This document shows, piece after piece, positions 4,981 through 11,322 of a stretch of DNA of 25,989 nt (within the stretch, counting starts at the first letter, position 1; each line of letters begins with the position of its first letter). The DNA comes from a virus. The stretch lies in IMG/VR virus record IMGVR_UViG_3300021519_000061, positions 1 to 25,989 of that record; one strand, 5' to 3'. A program made the position numbers and the translations under genes. Below the pieces are notes generated by a model. The model saw only the letters and a program-made list of their open reading frames with translations, searched no databases and was not told where the DNA came from.

Positions 4981-6371
4981 TGAGTGATCCCGACGACATC
5001 CCGAACGAATTCGAAGCTATTGCAACGAGCCTCAACCAATCACTTCCAACTGCTGAGGATGCGGAAGTGGGGCTCCTGGAGATTGTAGCATTGCACCCGC
5101 AACGGCTACAACAGGCACGCTCAAGAATCACGCCAGAGGCTTTCTACCACCATCCGCGCCGAATGATGTATGAGCTTTTGCTGGAAATGGCAGATGCAGA
5201 GGAAACAGCGGACACGGTGACAGTGTTTGCCAAGCTTCGCAGTCGCGGAACTCTGGAGAAGGTAAGCCAAAGTCTTGTGGTGGACATCATGACATCCTAC
5301 CCCATCGAAAAGCAGTTTCCCGTTTACCTGGAGATGGTCACTACCGCTTGGACGCTCCGTAAAGCCGTCACAGGCCACGCTAGAGCGATGCTGGCAATAT
5401 TCCGGCATGGGATGATAGGCGGAGGCAAACAAAGCGACGCACGGGCCGTTTTAGCGCAAGCGCAAGAAATCGTGACAAGCTCCATTGAAGGGAATCAGGC
5501 AACCGATGATAGAACGCGATCAATGGACGACTGCGTTTTGGAGCACCTGGACTACATGGAATCGCTTGGAAACGGCTCCATGATCCTTTTCCCGATTGGC
5601 ATCCCGTCTTTCGACAAGCGGGCGCGGGGCGTGGCATGTGATGAGTATTGCCTCATTACCGGACCCACGAAGTCAGGAAAAACCACGCTAGCACAGAAGA
5701 TTTTCAAACTGGCTTCTATCGCGGCAAAGGAGAACCCAAACCTTGGCAAAGGGGCCTACTATTCCGGCGAAGTCTCTCCGCGAACGATCGGAGGCCGCGC
5801 AATTTTCAACACGGGTTATGTGTCGGCGGCAATCGAAAGAACTGGCCTAGCGCTCAGGGAGGATCAAGAGCAGTATCTACACGCCACGGCCCGCGTTCAG
5901 CGTGAGATGGGCGACACGGCAACCGTGATTAATGCCTGCGGGATGGCGATTGAAGAGGTGCTAGCCGACATGCGCCAGAAGTGGGAGACGGGACACAGGC
6001 TCTTTGTGATTGACTACATCGGCAAGTTTTACAGTTCGCGCACCTTCAACAATCGTGAGCGTGAAATCGCTTACATGTCGGGGCGGTTATTTGATTTTTC
6101 CAAGCGACCAGGGAAGCCCGCCGCCGTGATTTGCTTGGCGCAACTCAATGATGATGGGCAAGTGAGAGATTGTCGAGGACTTGAGCATGATTGCGACATG
6201 CATCTGAAAATTGCCCGTGTGTTCAAGCAGGAAAAAGGAAAGGAGCCTGTAGAGATGCCGTCACAACGAAGTCTCATCGTTGAGCGCGGGCGGTCTATCG
6301 AGGCCGGATACGTCATCCCGATCTATTTCGAGGGGTGCCATTACAAATTCGAGGAAGCAACACCCCAATGA
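4980..6371 (+). CDS. Replicative DNA helicase, DnaB family
   Basis: The 463-aa protein is a hexameric RecA-fold helicase of the DnaB type, which unwinds the fork ahead of the polymerase. Residues 25-130 match the helical N-terminal domain (AEVGLLEIVALHPQRL, TPEAFYHHPRRMMYELL). The motor domain starts near 185: Walker A GPTKSGKTT (228-236), H1a SGEVS (E264), Walker B LFVIDYIG (D345), H3 AVICLAQLN (Q388), H4 DCRGLEHDCDMHLKI (397-411) and a C-terminal IVERGRS (433-439) where DnaB has its arginine-finger KxRxG motif. Length is near that of bacterial DnaB. The preceding initiator gene probably loads it. No primase gene is visible nearby, so host primase may be used. Confidence 0.92.
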   Translation: MSDPDDIPNEFEAIATSLNQSLPTAEDAEVGLLEIVALHPQRLQQARSRITPEAFYHHPRRMMYELLLEMADAEETADTVTVFAKLRSRGTLEKVSQSLVVDIMTSYPIEKQFPVYLEMVTTAWTLRKAVTGHARAMLAIFRHGMIGGGKQSDARAVLAQAQEIVTSSIEGNQATDDRTRSMDDCVLEHLDYMESLGNGSMILFPIGIPSFDKRARGVACDEYCLITGPTKSGKTTLAQKIFKLASIAAKENPNLGKGAYYSGEVSPRTIGGRAIFNTGYVSAAIERTGLALREDQEQYLHATARVQREMGDTATVINACGMAIEEVLADMRQKWETGHRLFVIDYIGKFYSSRTFNNREREIAYMSGRLFDFSKRPGKPAAVICLAQLNDDGQVRDCRGLEHDCDMHLKIARVFKQEKGKEPVEMPSQRSLIVERGRSIEAGYVIPIYFEGCHYKFEEATPQ

Positions 6372-6538
6372 CAACAAAAGTAACCTGCCAATTCTGCCGG
6401 AAGGAATTCGAGCCGCTGAGGATCTTCGGAAAGCGAATTTCCGCGTGTTGCTCGGACGAATGCACGGTGGAACAACAAAAGCGATATTGCCAGAAACCAA
6501 AGGAACAGAGGGAACAACCAACGAAAGGAACGAGATGA
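6368..6538 (+). CDS. Small zinc-finger-like protein, 56 aa
   Basis: The ATG at 6368 overlaps the helicase stop (ATGA) and gives MTTKVTCQFCRKEF...; the frame before it is a shadow of the helicase. Four cysteines, CQFC and CCSDEC, form a likely zinc-binding site, and the C-terminal half is basic and Gln/Lys-rich. Such short treble-clef or ribbon proteins usually bind nucleic acid or a partner protein. The gene overlaps the next one by ATGA at 6535, which with the tight packing supports it being real despite its length. Function unknown. Confidence 0.7.
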   Translation: MTTKVTCQFCRKEFEPLRIFGKRISACCSDECTVEQQKRYCQKPKEQREQPTKGTR

Positions 6539-6894
6539 AAAGAAAACCAATCAAAGGCGAGACGCTATGGCTTCTAAACGTGGGAAACATGGCCAGAAGG
6601 CAGGTACAGACGCTAACGCCGTGCATCGTGACCAAAGTCGGAAGCAAATATTTTGAGGTCGAAGGCGAAAGACTGCATGGAACAAATCAATTCTACATTG
6701 GCACATGGTGCGAAAAAACAAACTACCAAGCCGATTGGGCTATCTACGAATCAGAACAAGAATGGATGGATGAGCGAGAAAATGGAGTTTTGATCCAATT
6801 AATCCGTGACAGCTTTTCAATATTCAATCAAAAGCGATTCACTTTGCCAACTCTTCGCAAGATCGCAGAAATTATCAAAGAGGACGCAAAATGA
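6535..6894 (+). CDS. Hypothetical beta-barrel-like phage protein, 119 aa
   Basis: I choose the ATG at 6535, which overlaps the stop of the zinc-finger gene, over an upstream frame that runs through the helicase and zinc-finger genes. The protein reads MKRKPIKGETLWLLNVGN, then VQTLTPCIVTKVGSKYFEV and NQFYIGTWCEKTNYQADWAIYES. The alternating short strands are like the small SH3/beta-barrel proteins common in phage early regions. The C-terminal 35 residues are helical and basic. No enzyme motif is seen. The next gene overlaps its stop by four bases. Confidence 0.72.
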   Translation: MKRKPIKGETLWLLNVGNMARRQVQTLTPCIVTKVGSKYFEVEGERLHGTNQFYIGTWCEKTNYQADWAIYESEQEWMDERENGVLIQLIRDSFSIFNQKRFTLPTLRKIAEIIKEDAK

Positions 6895-7751
6895 AAGACC
6901 AAACGAACGAACAATGCGGCTGTGAAAAATGCCTGCGAGTCAACCACCCTGAGATGTTTGCCTTTCCGCCAACTGGGGCACACATGATTGTCTGCGCCAT
7001 CTGCGGGAACAAGCGATGCCCGCACGCAACGAGCCATGAAAATGCCTGCACTCGCAGTAATGCGCCGGGGCAAAAGGGCAGTTCTTGGGAGGACTACAAG
7101 ACGCTGGAAAAGGTAAGCCAAACGAACGAACAACCAAGACCAGACGAATGGATTAATGTTTCAACCTTGCCGCCAGAAGGCGTTGAGGTATGGGTCGCAG
7201 ATTGCGTGAATCCAATGTGTAAAGCTACGTGGAGTGGCGGCGCATGGCATCGCCAAGATGAGCACAAAAGGCCAATTTATCTTTGGACCCATATCAAACC
7301 ACTGAGGCAAACGAACGAAAGGCCGCAGGGAGTCACGCCGGGAGAGGCTGTGGCTAAAGCTTGGCTGACAACTACCTTTTGCGATCCGACGAACGCATAC
7401 TTTGACGGACTGGCACAAGCCGCAATCTCCGCCTACCTCGCAGCGCTGCCAGCCGATGGGCCGAGTGATGAGGAGATTTGGCAAAGCATCACTTGCATCA
7501 AGGCAAAAACGGCAAGCTCATTTGACAGCATGAGAGAGCTTTTCGCCAAGCACTACGCCGCGAAGATTACGACCATAGCCAATGACAACGCCACCGAACG
7601 AGCCATTTGGGAAAAGCAAGTGGGCGAGGCTCAACGGCAGGTGCAAGCGGCTGATTTGCTTTACCGTTCGATGTGCGAGGAACGTGACGCCCTGAAAGCG
7701 CGGATTGAGGAACTGGAGGCAGTAATCGAAGAGGAGGGATTGAAGGCATGA
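6891..7751 (+). CDS. Modular protein: zinc finger, DUF551-like domain, helical module, coiled coil
   Basis: The 286-aa protein is a chain of separate modules. Module 1 (residues 9-53) has cysteines C9, C11, C14, C35, C38, C43 and C53 and could bind zinc. Module 2 (86-138: DEWINVSTLPPEGVEVWVAD, ending YLWTHIKPL) resembles DUF551, a small domain frequent in phages. Module 3 (150-225) has the GEAVAKAWL...AAISAYLAAL pattern of phage helical modules. Residues 235-285 form a coiled coil (ERDALKARIEELEAVIEEE). Modules are joined by near-identical TNEQ/TNER linkers. Proteins of this kind vary greatly between related phages by domain shuffling. The molecular function is unknown. Overlapping ends on both sides place it in the early operon. 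Confidence 0.75.
   Translation: MKDQTNEQCGCEKCLRVNHPEMFAFPPTGAHMIVCAICGNKRCPHATSHENACTRSNAPGQKGSSWEDYKTLEKVSQTNEQPRPDEWINVSTLPPEGVEVWVADCVNPMCKATWSGGAWHRQDEHKRPIYLWTHIKPLRQTNERPQGVTPGEAVAKAWLTTTFCDPTNAYFDGLAQAAISAYLAALPADGPSDEEIWQSITCIKAKTASSFDSMRELFAKHYAAKITTIANDNATERAIWEKQVGEAQRQVQAADLLYRSMCEERDALKARIEELEAVIEEEGLKA
6899..7319 (+). repeat. Three copies of CAAACGAACGAA marking module joints
   Basis: CCAAACGAACGAACAA is at 6899-6914 and again at 7118-7133, and CAAACGAACGAA at 7308-7319. All lie in the same frame of the modular gene and encode QTNEQ, QTNEQ and QTNER at the joints before modules 1, 2 and 3. Identical DNA at module borders suggests recombination between short homologies as the route of shuffling. 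Confidence 0.7.
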
Positions 7752-7954
7752 GCGAACCCGACAGCTTTAGGCAGGTATTCAACAAGCTCAAATCCTGCGA
7801 TTACTGCCAGTTTTGCCGCTTTCCTGGCGCTGAATGCGGGGAGCACGGTCACTACATCGGAGCAACCGACATTATGAGCTGCGATGACCAGCAGAGATTC
7901 ACACGCCCAGAGCCTGCAACCCTTGATAAATCAACGATTCCAGCACGCCCGTAA
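7748..7954 (+). CDS. Small Cys-rich protein, 68 aa
   Basis: Residues C17, C20, C23 and C30 with H33/H35 and C45 (SCDYCQFCRF, GAECGEHGHY, MSCDD) suggest one zinc site. The pattern fits small phage zinc-finger proteins, but I cannot name a family. A GGAGGGA sequence upstream is a good ribosome-binding site, and its start overlaps the stop of the modular protein gene. It ends this operon: after its stop come 84 non-coding bases with a promoter for the next gene set. Confidence 0.72.
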   Translation: MSEPDSFRQVFNKLKSCDYCQFCRFPGAECGEHGHYIGATDIMSCDDQQRFTRPEPATLDKSTIPARP

Positions 7955-7972
7955 ATTATTTATGATTTCCTG

Positions 7973-8000
7973 TTGACGTTTCATTCGGGAGGTGTAGAGT
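7973..8000 (+). promoter_or_regulatory. Promoter for the 8039 gene set
   Basis: TTGACG (7973-7978), 16 bases, then TAGAGT (7995-8000), in the only sizeable gap of this area (7955-8038). The -35 element is one base from consensus. A CGTCA at 8006-8010 inverts the TGACG of the -35 and may mark an operator. The leader to the ATG at 8039 would be about 32 bases with no Shine-Dalgarno sequence. Confidence 0.55.
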
Positions 8001-8038
8001 AGGGGCGTCAGACAAACCAATTAATACACCGAAAAAAC

Positions 8039-8677
8039 ATGAAGACCCTTGCTGAATACGTAAAAGCCCAAAAATTGAGCGTTCGTAATGCCATGTTGGC
8101 ATCCCCTATTTTTGCGCACCACCTAAATACACCCGAAGAAAAAGATAATGAAAGACTTCTGGCGTTACTCCAGAAAGCCCCCGCCGAGACGCAGTGCTAT
8201 AAATCGGACTCATCCGAGTTTCAACCTGGCTTTCAGGAACTCGCTGTTTTTTGGCGTCTTGCGCTGCTGAACGATATATTTAAAGCCCCTTACATTCATT
8301 TGGTTCAGGAGACAGGGAAGTCAAAAAGAGAAATTGTTTCTGGCTTAGACTATACTTTTGGTCCCGCTATTGAAATTCATGACACTGCGCGGAAAACGTT
8401 CGTAACCGCAGCCACAGTCATTGAAGCCCTGGGACTGGATTTGGCAGTCGAAGCTCCAGAAGTCGCTGAAATCATCAAGGTGAGCGCCATCCATGGTGAA
8501 TCACCAGGTTCCGTCGATGTCTCGATTCGCAATCACGGAATGGTGCGCGTTGCCCTCGATTGGGAGCATGTCGACATTGAAACCAACACCCTCACGGATG
8601 CCGCTACCGCTCACATAGAATCCGAAGTCATGCGCAAAGGTGGCTTTGATAACGTGGAATGGAATACCCAAGCCTAA
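8039..8677 (+). CDS. Unknown protein, 212 aa, first gene of accessory island
   Basis: Not recognised. The gene has its own promoter (7973-8000) and no ribosome-binding sequence. The protein starts MKTLAEYVKAQKLSVRNAML, has a helical first half with KDNERLLALLQKA and FWRLALLNDIFKAPYIHLVQETGKSKREI, a middle with TFVTAATVIEALGLDLAVEAPEVAEII, and a beta-rich C-terminal part (VDVSIRNHGMVRVALDWEHVD). There is no signal peptide, membrane segment or cysteine cluster. Its separate promoter, AT-richer use of codons in the first half and place among small unknown genes suggest an accessory role such as host takeover or counter-defence. That is a guess from context. Confidence 0.78.
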   Translation: MKTLAEYVKAQKLSVRNAMLASPIFAHHLNTPEEKDNERLLALLQKAPAETQCYKSDSSEFQPGFQELAVFWRLALLNDIFKAPYIHLVQETGKSKREIVSGLDYTFGPAIEIHDTARKTFVTAATVIEALGLDLAVEAPEVAEIIKVSAIHGESPGSVDVSIRNHGMVRVALDWEHVDIETNTLTDAATAHIESEVMRKGGFDNVEWNTQA

Positions 8678-8681
8678 CGCC

Positions 8682-8810
8682 ATGCCCGCCAAAACCGAAA
8701 CCAACCCCAAAGAAGCCGGGCGCAACGCTCTGGAGTGGGTTTCGTGTCCCGCTTCTATGTATGCACGCGTCCACAACGGTAAATATGTCATTTCATCATT
8801 CGTCGCCTAA
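8682..8810 (+). CDS. Small hypothetical protein, 42 aa
   Basis: The frame gives MPAKTETNPKEAGRNALEWV followed by a compact segment with VSCPASMYARVHNGKYVISSFVA. It starts four bases after the stop of the previous gene, uses an ATG in a TAACGCC-ATG context like its neighbours, and fills a space otherwise without a good gene. An overlapping frame (8659-8901) is Pro-rich and runs across the next gene, so it is less likely. The function is unknown. The amino-acid pattern (aromatic residues spaced with charged turns) looks like a folded mini-domain. Confidence 0.5.
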   Translation: MPAKTETNPKEAGRNALEWVSCPASMYARVHNGKYVISSFVA

Positions 8811-8830
8811 GCCTCTCACCACTCCACAAA

Positions 8831-9016
8831 ATGAAAGACCGCACAATGTACAATCTTTATCTAGTGGCTTTTGCGCTCAATATCCCAAACGAGCATATTG
8901 AAATCACATCCAATCGAGATGGCGTGTTTTCTGTCAAAACGAAAGCCGGGGCGAAGTATGACGCGCTCTGCAATAAGATAGGCAAAGTCAAAATCAAAAC
9001 CATTCGACCAGCGTAA
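8831..9016 (+). CDS. Small hypothetical protein, 61 aa
   Basis: Not recognised. It reads MKDRTMYNLYLVAFALNIPN, then HIEITSNRDGVFSVKTKAGAKYDALCNKIGKVKIKTIRPA with strand-like segments and many lysines. A second Met at codon 6 (8846) is another possible start. No Shine-Dalgarno sequence precedes either. It sits four bases before the next gene and shares the accessory operon. A basic beta-rich mini-protein could bind nucleic acid, but no family signature is present. Confidence 0.65.
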   Translation: MKDRTMYNLYLVAFALNIPNEHIEITSNRDGVFSVKTKAGAKYDALCNKIGKVKIKTIRPA

Positions 9017-9019
9017 ACC

Positions 9020-9217
9020 ATGAAAAAACCAACAAGAGGCGGAAAACGCCCAGGATCAGGCAAAAAACCGAAGTATGACAAGCCGCTCAAGTCATGCTCG
9101 CTCGCTATGACTAGCGAAGCTTGGGACAAGGCTACGAACGAAGCGAAAGGGCAAGGAATTGCGCGAGGGGAGTATGTGCAAAACATGATCCTGAACCACA
9201 ACAATAAAATAGTTTGA
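9020..9217 (+). CDS. Small basic ribbon-helix-helix-like protein, 65 aa
   Basis: The N-terminus KKPTRGGKRPGSGKKPKYDKP is close to the GGxRPGAGRKP leader seen on many small phage and plasmid DNA-binding proteins. Then comes KSCSLAMTSEAWDKATNEAK and GIARGEYVQNMI, which reads as strand-helix-helix, as in Arc/MetJ-type repressors. It may regulate a phage or host promoter. A promoter for the next gene begins a few bases after its stop. The start ATG at 9020 lies three bases after the previous stop with no ribosome-binding site. Confidence 0.65.
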   Translation: MKKPTRGGKRPGSGKKPKYDKPLKSCSLAMTSEAWDKATNEAKGQGIARGEYVQNMILNHNNKIV

Positions 9218-9224
9218 TTTATTG

Positions 9225-9252
9225 TTGACGAATCAATAGAGAGGGTTATTGT
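9225..9252 (+). promoter_or_regulatory. Promoter with start site at or near the ATG (possible leaderless mRNA)
   Basis: TTGACG (9225-9230), 16 bases, TATTGT (9247-9252). Transcription would start about seven bases after the -10, at 9258-9260, which is the ATG (9259) of the next gene. The -35 hexamer and spacer equal those at 7973. The -10 is weaker, so the call is moderate. Confidence 0.45.
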
Positions 9253-9258
9253 TTACTC

Positions 9259-9459
9259 ATGGACGCAAACACACTGAACGCAGTCGCCGCTTTTCTCGCA
9301 TCACAAGGCATCACGCCAACCAAGGAACTCGTTTTCTCCGCTTGCTGCAAAGCTCTGATGGAAGCCGGAATGAGCGCCCCTGAAGCTTTAAACTTTGTAT
9401 GCGGAGATGGCAGTTTTGACCGTCTTGTAGATTCACTTTTTACCGCATTCAACGCCTAA
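9259..9459 (+). CDS. Small hypothetical protein, 66 aa
   Basis: Not recognised. The 66 residues are Ala-rich and helical (NAVAAFLASQGITPTKELVF, CCKALMEAGMSAPEALNFV, FDRLVDSLFTAFNA), with two adjacent cysteines. No membrane segment long enough is evident. A promoter immediately upstream (9225-9252) would give it an almost leaderless transcript, which may explain the lack of a ribosome-binding sequence close to the ATG. Short acidic helical proteins expressed from their own promoter are common among phage host-takeover proteins; that role is only suggestive here. Confidence 0.65.
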   Translation: MDANTLNAVAAFLASQGITPTKELVFSACCKALMEAGMSAPEALNFVCGDGSFDRLVDSLFTAFNA

Positions 9460-9478
9460 CACCTCACCAGAACAGATT

Positions 9479-9694
9479 ATGAAAAAGCAATTCACCCAAG
9501 AGCAACTCGATCAACTCCGCGCAGAATATGGCAAACTGGAGACGGTTAATCCAGATCGCCTTGAGTCTTTCCACCGCGTTTTCGATATGTGCGCAGACGA
9601 GGCTTTAAGGCAACTGGCATTAGCAAAGGTTAAATTCGTTTCGCTTTTAGCTGTTAATGCCTGTGTGAGACGAAAGATCGCGTTAAACGCATAA
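9479..9694 (+). CDS. Small hypothetical protein, 71 aa
   Basis: Not recognised. The helical protein runs MKKQFTQEQLDQLRAEYGKL, LESFHRVFDMCADEALRQLA and LAKVKFVSLLAVNACVRRKI. The last hydrophobic stretch (about 12 residues) is too short and too interrupted by charges for a sure membrane anchor. It lies 19 bases after the previous gene in the same operon and is followed by a strong terminator (9705-9728), so it is the last gene of the island. The start has no Shine-Dalgarno sequence. Confidence 0.68.
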   Translation: MKKQFTQEQLDQLRAEYGKLETVNPDRLESFHRVFDMCADEALRQLALAKVKFVSLLAVNACVRRKIALNA

Positions 9695-9704
9695 CACCAA
9701 ATCA

Positions 9705-9728
9705 GCCACTCGAAAGGGTGGCTTTTTT
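9705..9728 (+). terminator. Intrinsic terminator with GAAA tetraloop
   Basis: GCCACTC-GAAA-GGGTGGC (9705-9722) forms a 7-bp stem with one G-U pair and a stable tetraloop, followed by six Ts (9723-9728). It ends the left-hand genes and faces the convergent minus-strand gene. On the minus strand the stem lacks a proper T-tract, so it works mainly in the + direction. Confidence 0.88.
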
Positions 9729-9732
9729 GTGG

Positions 9733-10017
9733 TTATTCACTGCGATCCACACACCAGCGAGCAAGAGGAATAGTGCCTTTGCTGTCTACCATTGAAGCTT
9801 GGAAAGCCTCCACAAGCGCGATATTCAAACGTCTAGCCTCTCCACCGCTCATCACTCGCTTGGATTGAATCACGCCACCAGCAATGAGGGAATAAGACCG
9901 CTCTATGCCATCATAAGCAAGACCGCGCTTCTTTCTAGCCTCCCTCACTAGCTTCTTTTCCTTCATCGACAGCAATTTAGGCACAGGGCATCGAGTGTAT
10001 GTTAATGGACCGCTCAT
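9733..10017 (-). CDS. Hypothetical minus-strand protein, 94 aa
   Basis: It is the only convincing minus-strand gene and fills a stretch of over 400 bases without a + strand frame. I use the ATG at 10017; a GTG two codons earlier (10023) is an alternative. The protein starts MSGPLTYTRCPVPKLLSMKE, has a basic segment (EKKLVREARKKRGLAYDGIE), then SYSLIAGGVIQSKRVMSGGEARRLN, and ends in RWCVDRSE. No known motif is clear; the basic helix could bind DNA or RNA. A palindrome (10025-10040) lies just before the start, as for an autoregulated repressor. It converges on the terminator at 9705-9728. No good minus-strand promoter could be read. Confidence 0.55.
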   Translation of the reverse strand: MSGPLTYTRCPVPKLLSMKEKKLVREARKKRGLAYDGIERSYSLIAGGVIQSKRVMSGGEARRLNIALVEAFQASMVDSKGTIPLARWCVDRSE

Positions 10018-10024
10018 CAGCACA

Positions 10025-10040
10025 GTTTACCCAGGTAAAC
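10025..10040. promoter_or_regulatory. Operator-like palindrome GTTTACC-CA-GGTAAAC
   Basis: Two perfect 7-bp arms around a 2-base centre lie eight bases upstream of the ATG of the minus-strand gene and about 124 bases upstream of the late promoter at 10164. The size fits a dimeric helix-turn-helix regulator. Its binding partner is unknown. Confidence 0.5.
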
Positions 10041-10163
10041 GCAACTGAAATGCACATTCACATATCCAAAACACACCTTACCAAAGCTAGTCCTTTACAG
10101 GTGTCATTTTGGGCTCTAGGACTCCCGTGCCGCACACCACCCAGACTCCATTTTATGTTCTGG

Positions 10164-10193
10164 TTGACAGAGTAGCGCTAGGATAGGTAATGT
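10164..10193 (+). promoter_or_regulatory. Promoter of the packaging/virion operon
   Basis: A perfect TTGACA (10164-10169), then 18 bases and TAATGT (10188-10193). A start near 10200 would leave only about six bases before the ATG at 10206, giving a near-leaderless message for the small terminase. Placed at the border of the accessory island and the packaging genes, it is the natural late promoter. The -10 is weak, which would suit activation by a phage protein. Confidence 0.5.
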
Positions 10194-10205
10194 AGCCTTA
10201 ACCTT

Positions 10206-10790
10206 ATGCCCGAGCTTCCAGATTGGAAAGATGAAGAGTTTTCTCGCCTCGTTGCGTGCCACATGCCCGCATCTACAGCTTACCGACAAGTCTTCAAACC
10301 AGGCAATAGCCACATTGAGCTATCATCGCTCTATGTGGTCGCTTCCAGAAAGAGGGCTTCATGTTCGTTAAGGATTCAAGAGCTACAGGAAGCCTTGCGC
10401 GGTTTACCCGAGTCAGACTGGAAAGCCAGCAAAGAAGAGCTGATGCAATGGCTCACCCGCGCTATCAGGACTCCACTCTCCGAGATAGATGCAGATTCAG
10501 ACCTTTGTCAGGAACTGAAAGTGACCGTCTCAGAGCATGGAGAGACTACTCAAACGAAGTCAGTCAACAAGCTCAACGCCGTCCAACAACTCGCGGCTAT
10601 CGCTCAGTACACACAACCCGCCATCGGCAACGTCACAATCAACAACACACTCAATCTCGCTCGGGTAGACTCCAAATCAGCCGCAGAACAGCTAGCAGCC
10701 AAGTTCGCGCTACCTGAGAGATCTTCCAACGTGATAGAGGCCGAAATGATTGAAACGCCAAGCAAACAACGAAAGGTAAAGACACGATGA
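10206..10790 (+). CDS. terS: Terminase small subunit (probable)
   Basis: The 194-aa protein has an N-terminal helix-turn-helix-like region (EEFSRLVACHMPASTAYRQV, then ASRKRASCSLRIQELQEAL) that follows the small-terminase pattern of a helix, an Ala-rich turn and a closing RIxEL helix. It continues with SKEELMQWLTRAIRTPLSEID and NKLNAVQQLAAI, segments common in TerS proteins that bind the packaging site and form the ring. The C-terminal tail is basic. The large terminase follows, about 1.2 kb on, with four small genes between. No ribosome-binding sequence precedes its ATG. The assignment is based on pattern and position. Confidence 0.68.
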   Translation: MPELPDWKDEEFSRLVACHMPASTAYRQVFKPGNSHIELSSLYVVASRKRASCSLRIQELQEALRGLPESDWKASKEELMQWLTRAIRTPLSEIDADSDLCQELKVTVSEHGETTQTKSVNKLNAVQQLAAIAQYTQPAIGNVTINNTLNLARVDSKSAAEQLAAKFALPERSSNVIEAEMIETPSKQRKVKTR

Positions 10791-11050
10791 GCAATCCAAC
10801 AGCATCCGAGCTAATGGCTGAAATCAATAACAACCTCACCAACATCATCGCTAATCTGACGCGGATCACGAATGATCTGGCAGCTTGTAAAGACTCACCA
10901 ACGCAATCATATATGATGATGGGTGAGAGCGGAATGCATTCTCTCCCGCCAGAGAAATCCGCGCCCGAAGTTGTGGAGAATCGCATGAAGTCGGAGCCCG
11001 TAAGCCAATCCGTAGCGTTTGGCCGCACCCGGCACGCCAATCAAGGTTAG
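10787..11050 (+). CDS. Hypothetical protein, 87 aa
   Basis: Not recognised. The first half (SELMAEINNNLTNIIANLTR, then ITNDLAACKD) is an amphipathic helix with heptad-like spacing, so it may form a coiled coil. The second half is disordered-looking and rich in Ser, Pro and Met (SYMMMGESGMHSLPPEKSAP). It overlaps the small terminase by four bases, a strong sign of co-translation, and may assist packaging. The 272-base non-coding stretch with candidate packaging-site repeats follows. Confidence 0.6.
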   Translation: MSNPTASELMAEINNNLTNIIANLTRITNDLAACKDSPTQSYMMMGESGMHSLPPEKSAPEVVENRMKSEPVSQSVAFGRTRHANQG

Positions 11051-11081
11051 CAACCCTCACCAAACGGCCACTAACTGCCGG

Positions 11082-11112
11082 AATAACAGTATAACTACAT
11101 ACAATAACAGTA
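11082..11112 (+). repeat. AATAACAGTA direct repeat, 21-bp period
   Basis: The 10-mer AATAACAGTA appears at 11082-11091 and 11103-11112, two helical turns apart, in the gap between small and large terminase genes (11051-11322). Same-face repeats suggest protein binding, for example by the small terminase at a packaging site, or by a regulator. Two copies only, so moderate. Confidence 0.4.
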
Positions 11113-11253
11113 ATTCAAAGCTTTTGCTGACATCGTGCATACCGATCTTTCATTCATCATGTCATTTGTGATACATGTTGACCTATCGAGTAGAGTATGA
11201 GCTATCAGTCTCAATAACAAGCCACCTCACAGCCTCCTAGCGATACCGGACAG

Positions 11254-11288
11254 ACCGGGGGCGGGGGATCGGCGCGGCGCAGCGAGCG
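11254..11288 (+). other. GC-rich patch in the terS-terL intergenic region
   Basis: Within AT-rich surroundings lies a short stretch with two runs of five Gs split by one C, then GATC and GGCGCGGCGC. It stands out in composition from everything nearby. With the direct repeats at 11082-11112 it makes the gap 11051-11322 a candidate pac or cos region; a structured 5' leader is another option. No protein of useful length fits the gap. Confidence 0.4.
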
Positions 11289-11322
11289 AAACAGCGTAAA
11301 CCATCCAGCCCCACAGTTTTTT

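Noticed and set aside
6280-6534. Upstream extension of the beta-barrel-like gene
   Set aside because: It overlaps both the helicase end and the zinc-finger gene; the ATG at 6535 in an ATGA overlap is the natural start.
8659-8901. 80-aa Pro-rich + strand frame
   Set aside because: It overlaps the end of the 8039 gene, the 42-aa gene and the 8831 gene in a different frame and reads as a shadow.
10089-10123. 6-bp inverted repeat AGTCCT/AGGACT with a 23-base loop
   Set aside because: Too short for the loop size and no supporting context; such pairs are expected by chance.
11178-11206. Possible promoter beginning TTGACC before the 11323 gene
   Set aside because: No acceptable -10 hexamer at a 15-18 base spacing; TATGAG sits only 12 bases away.
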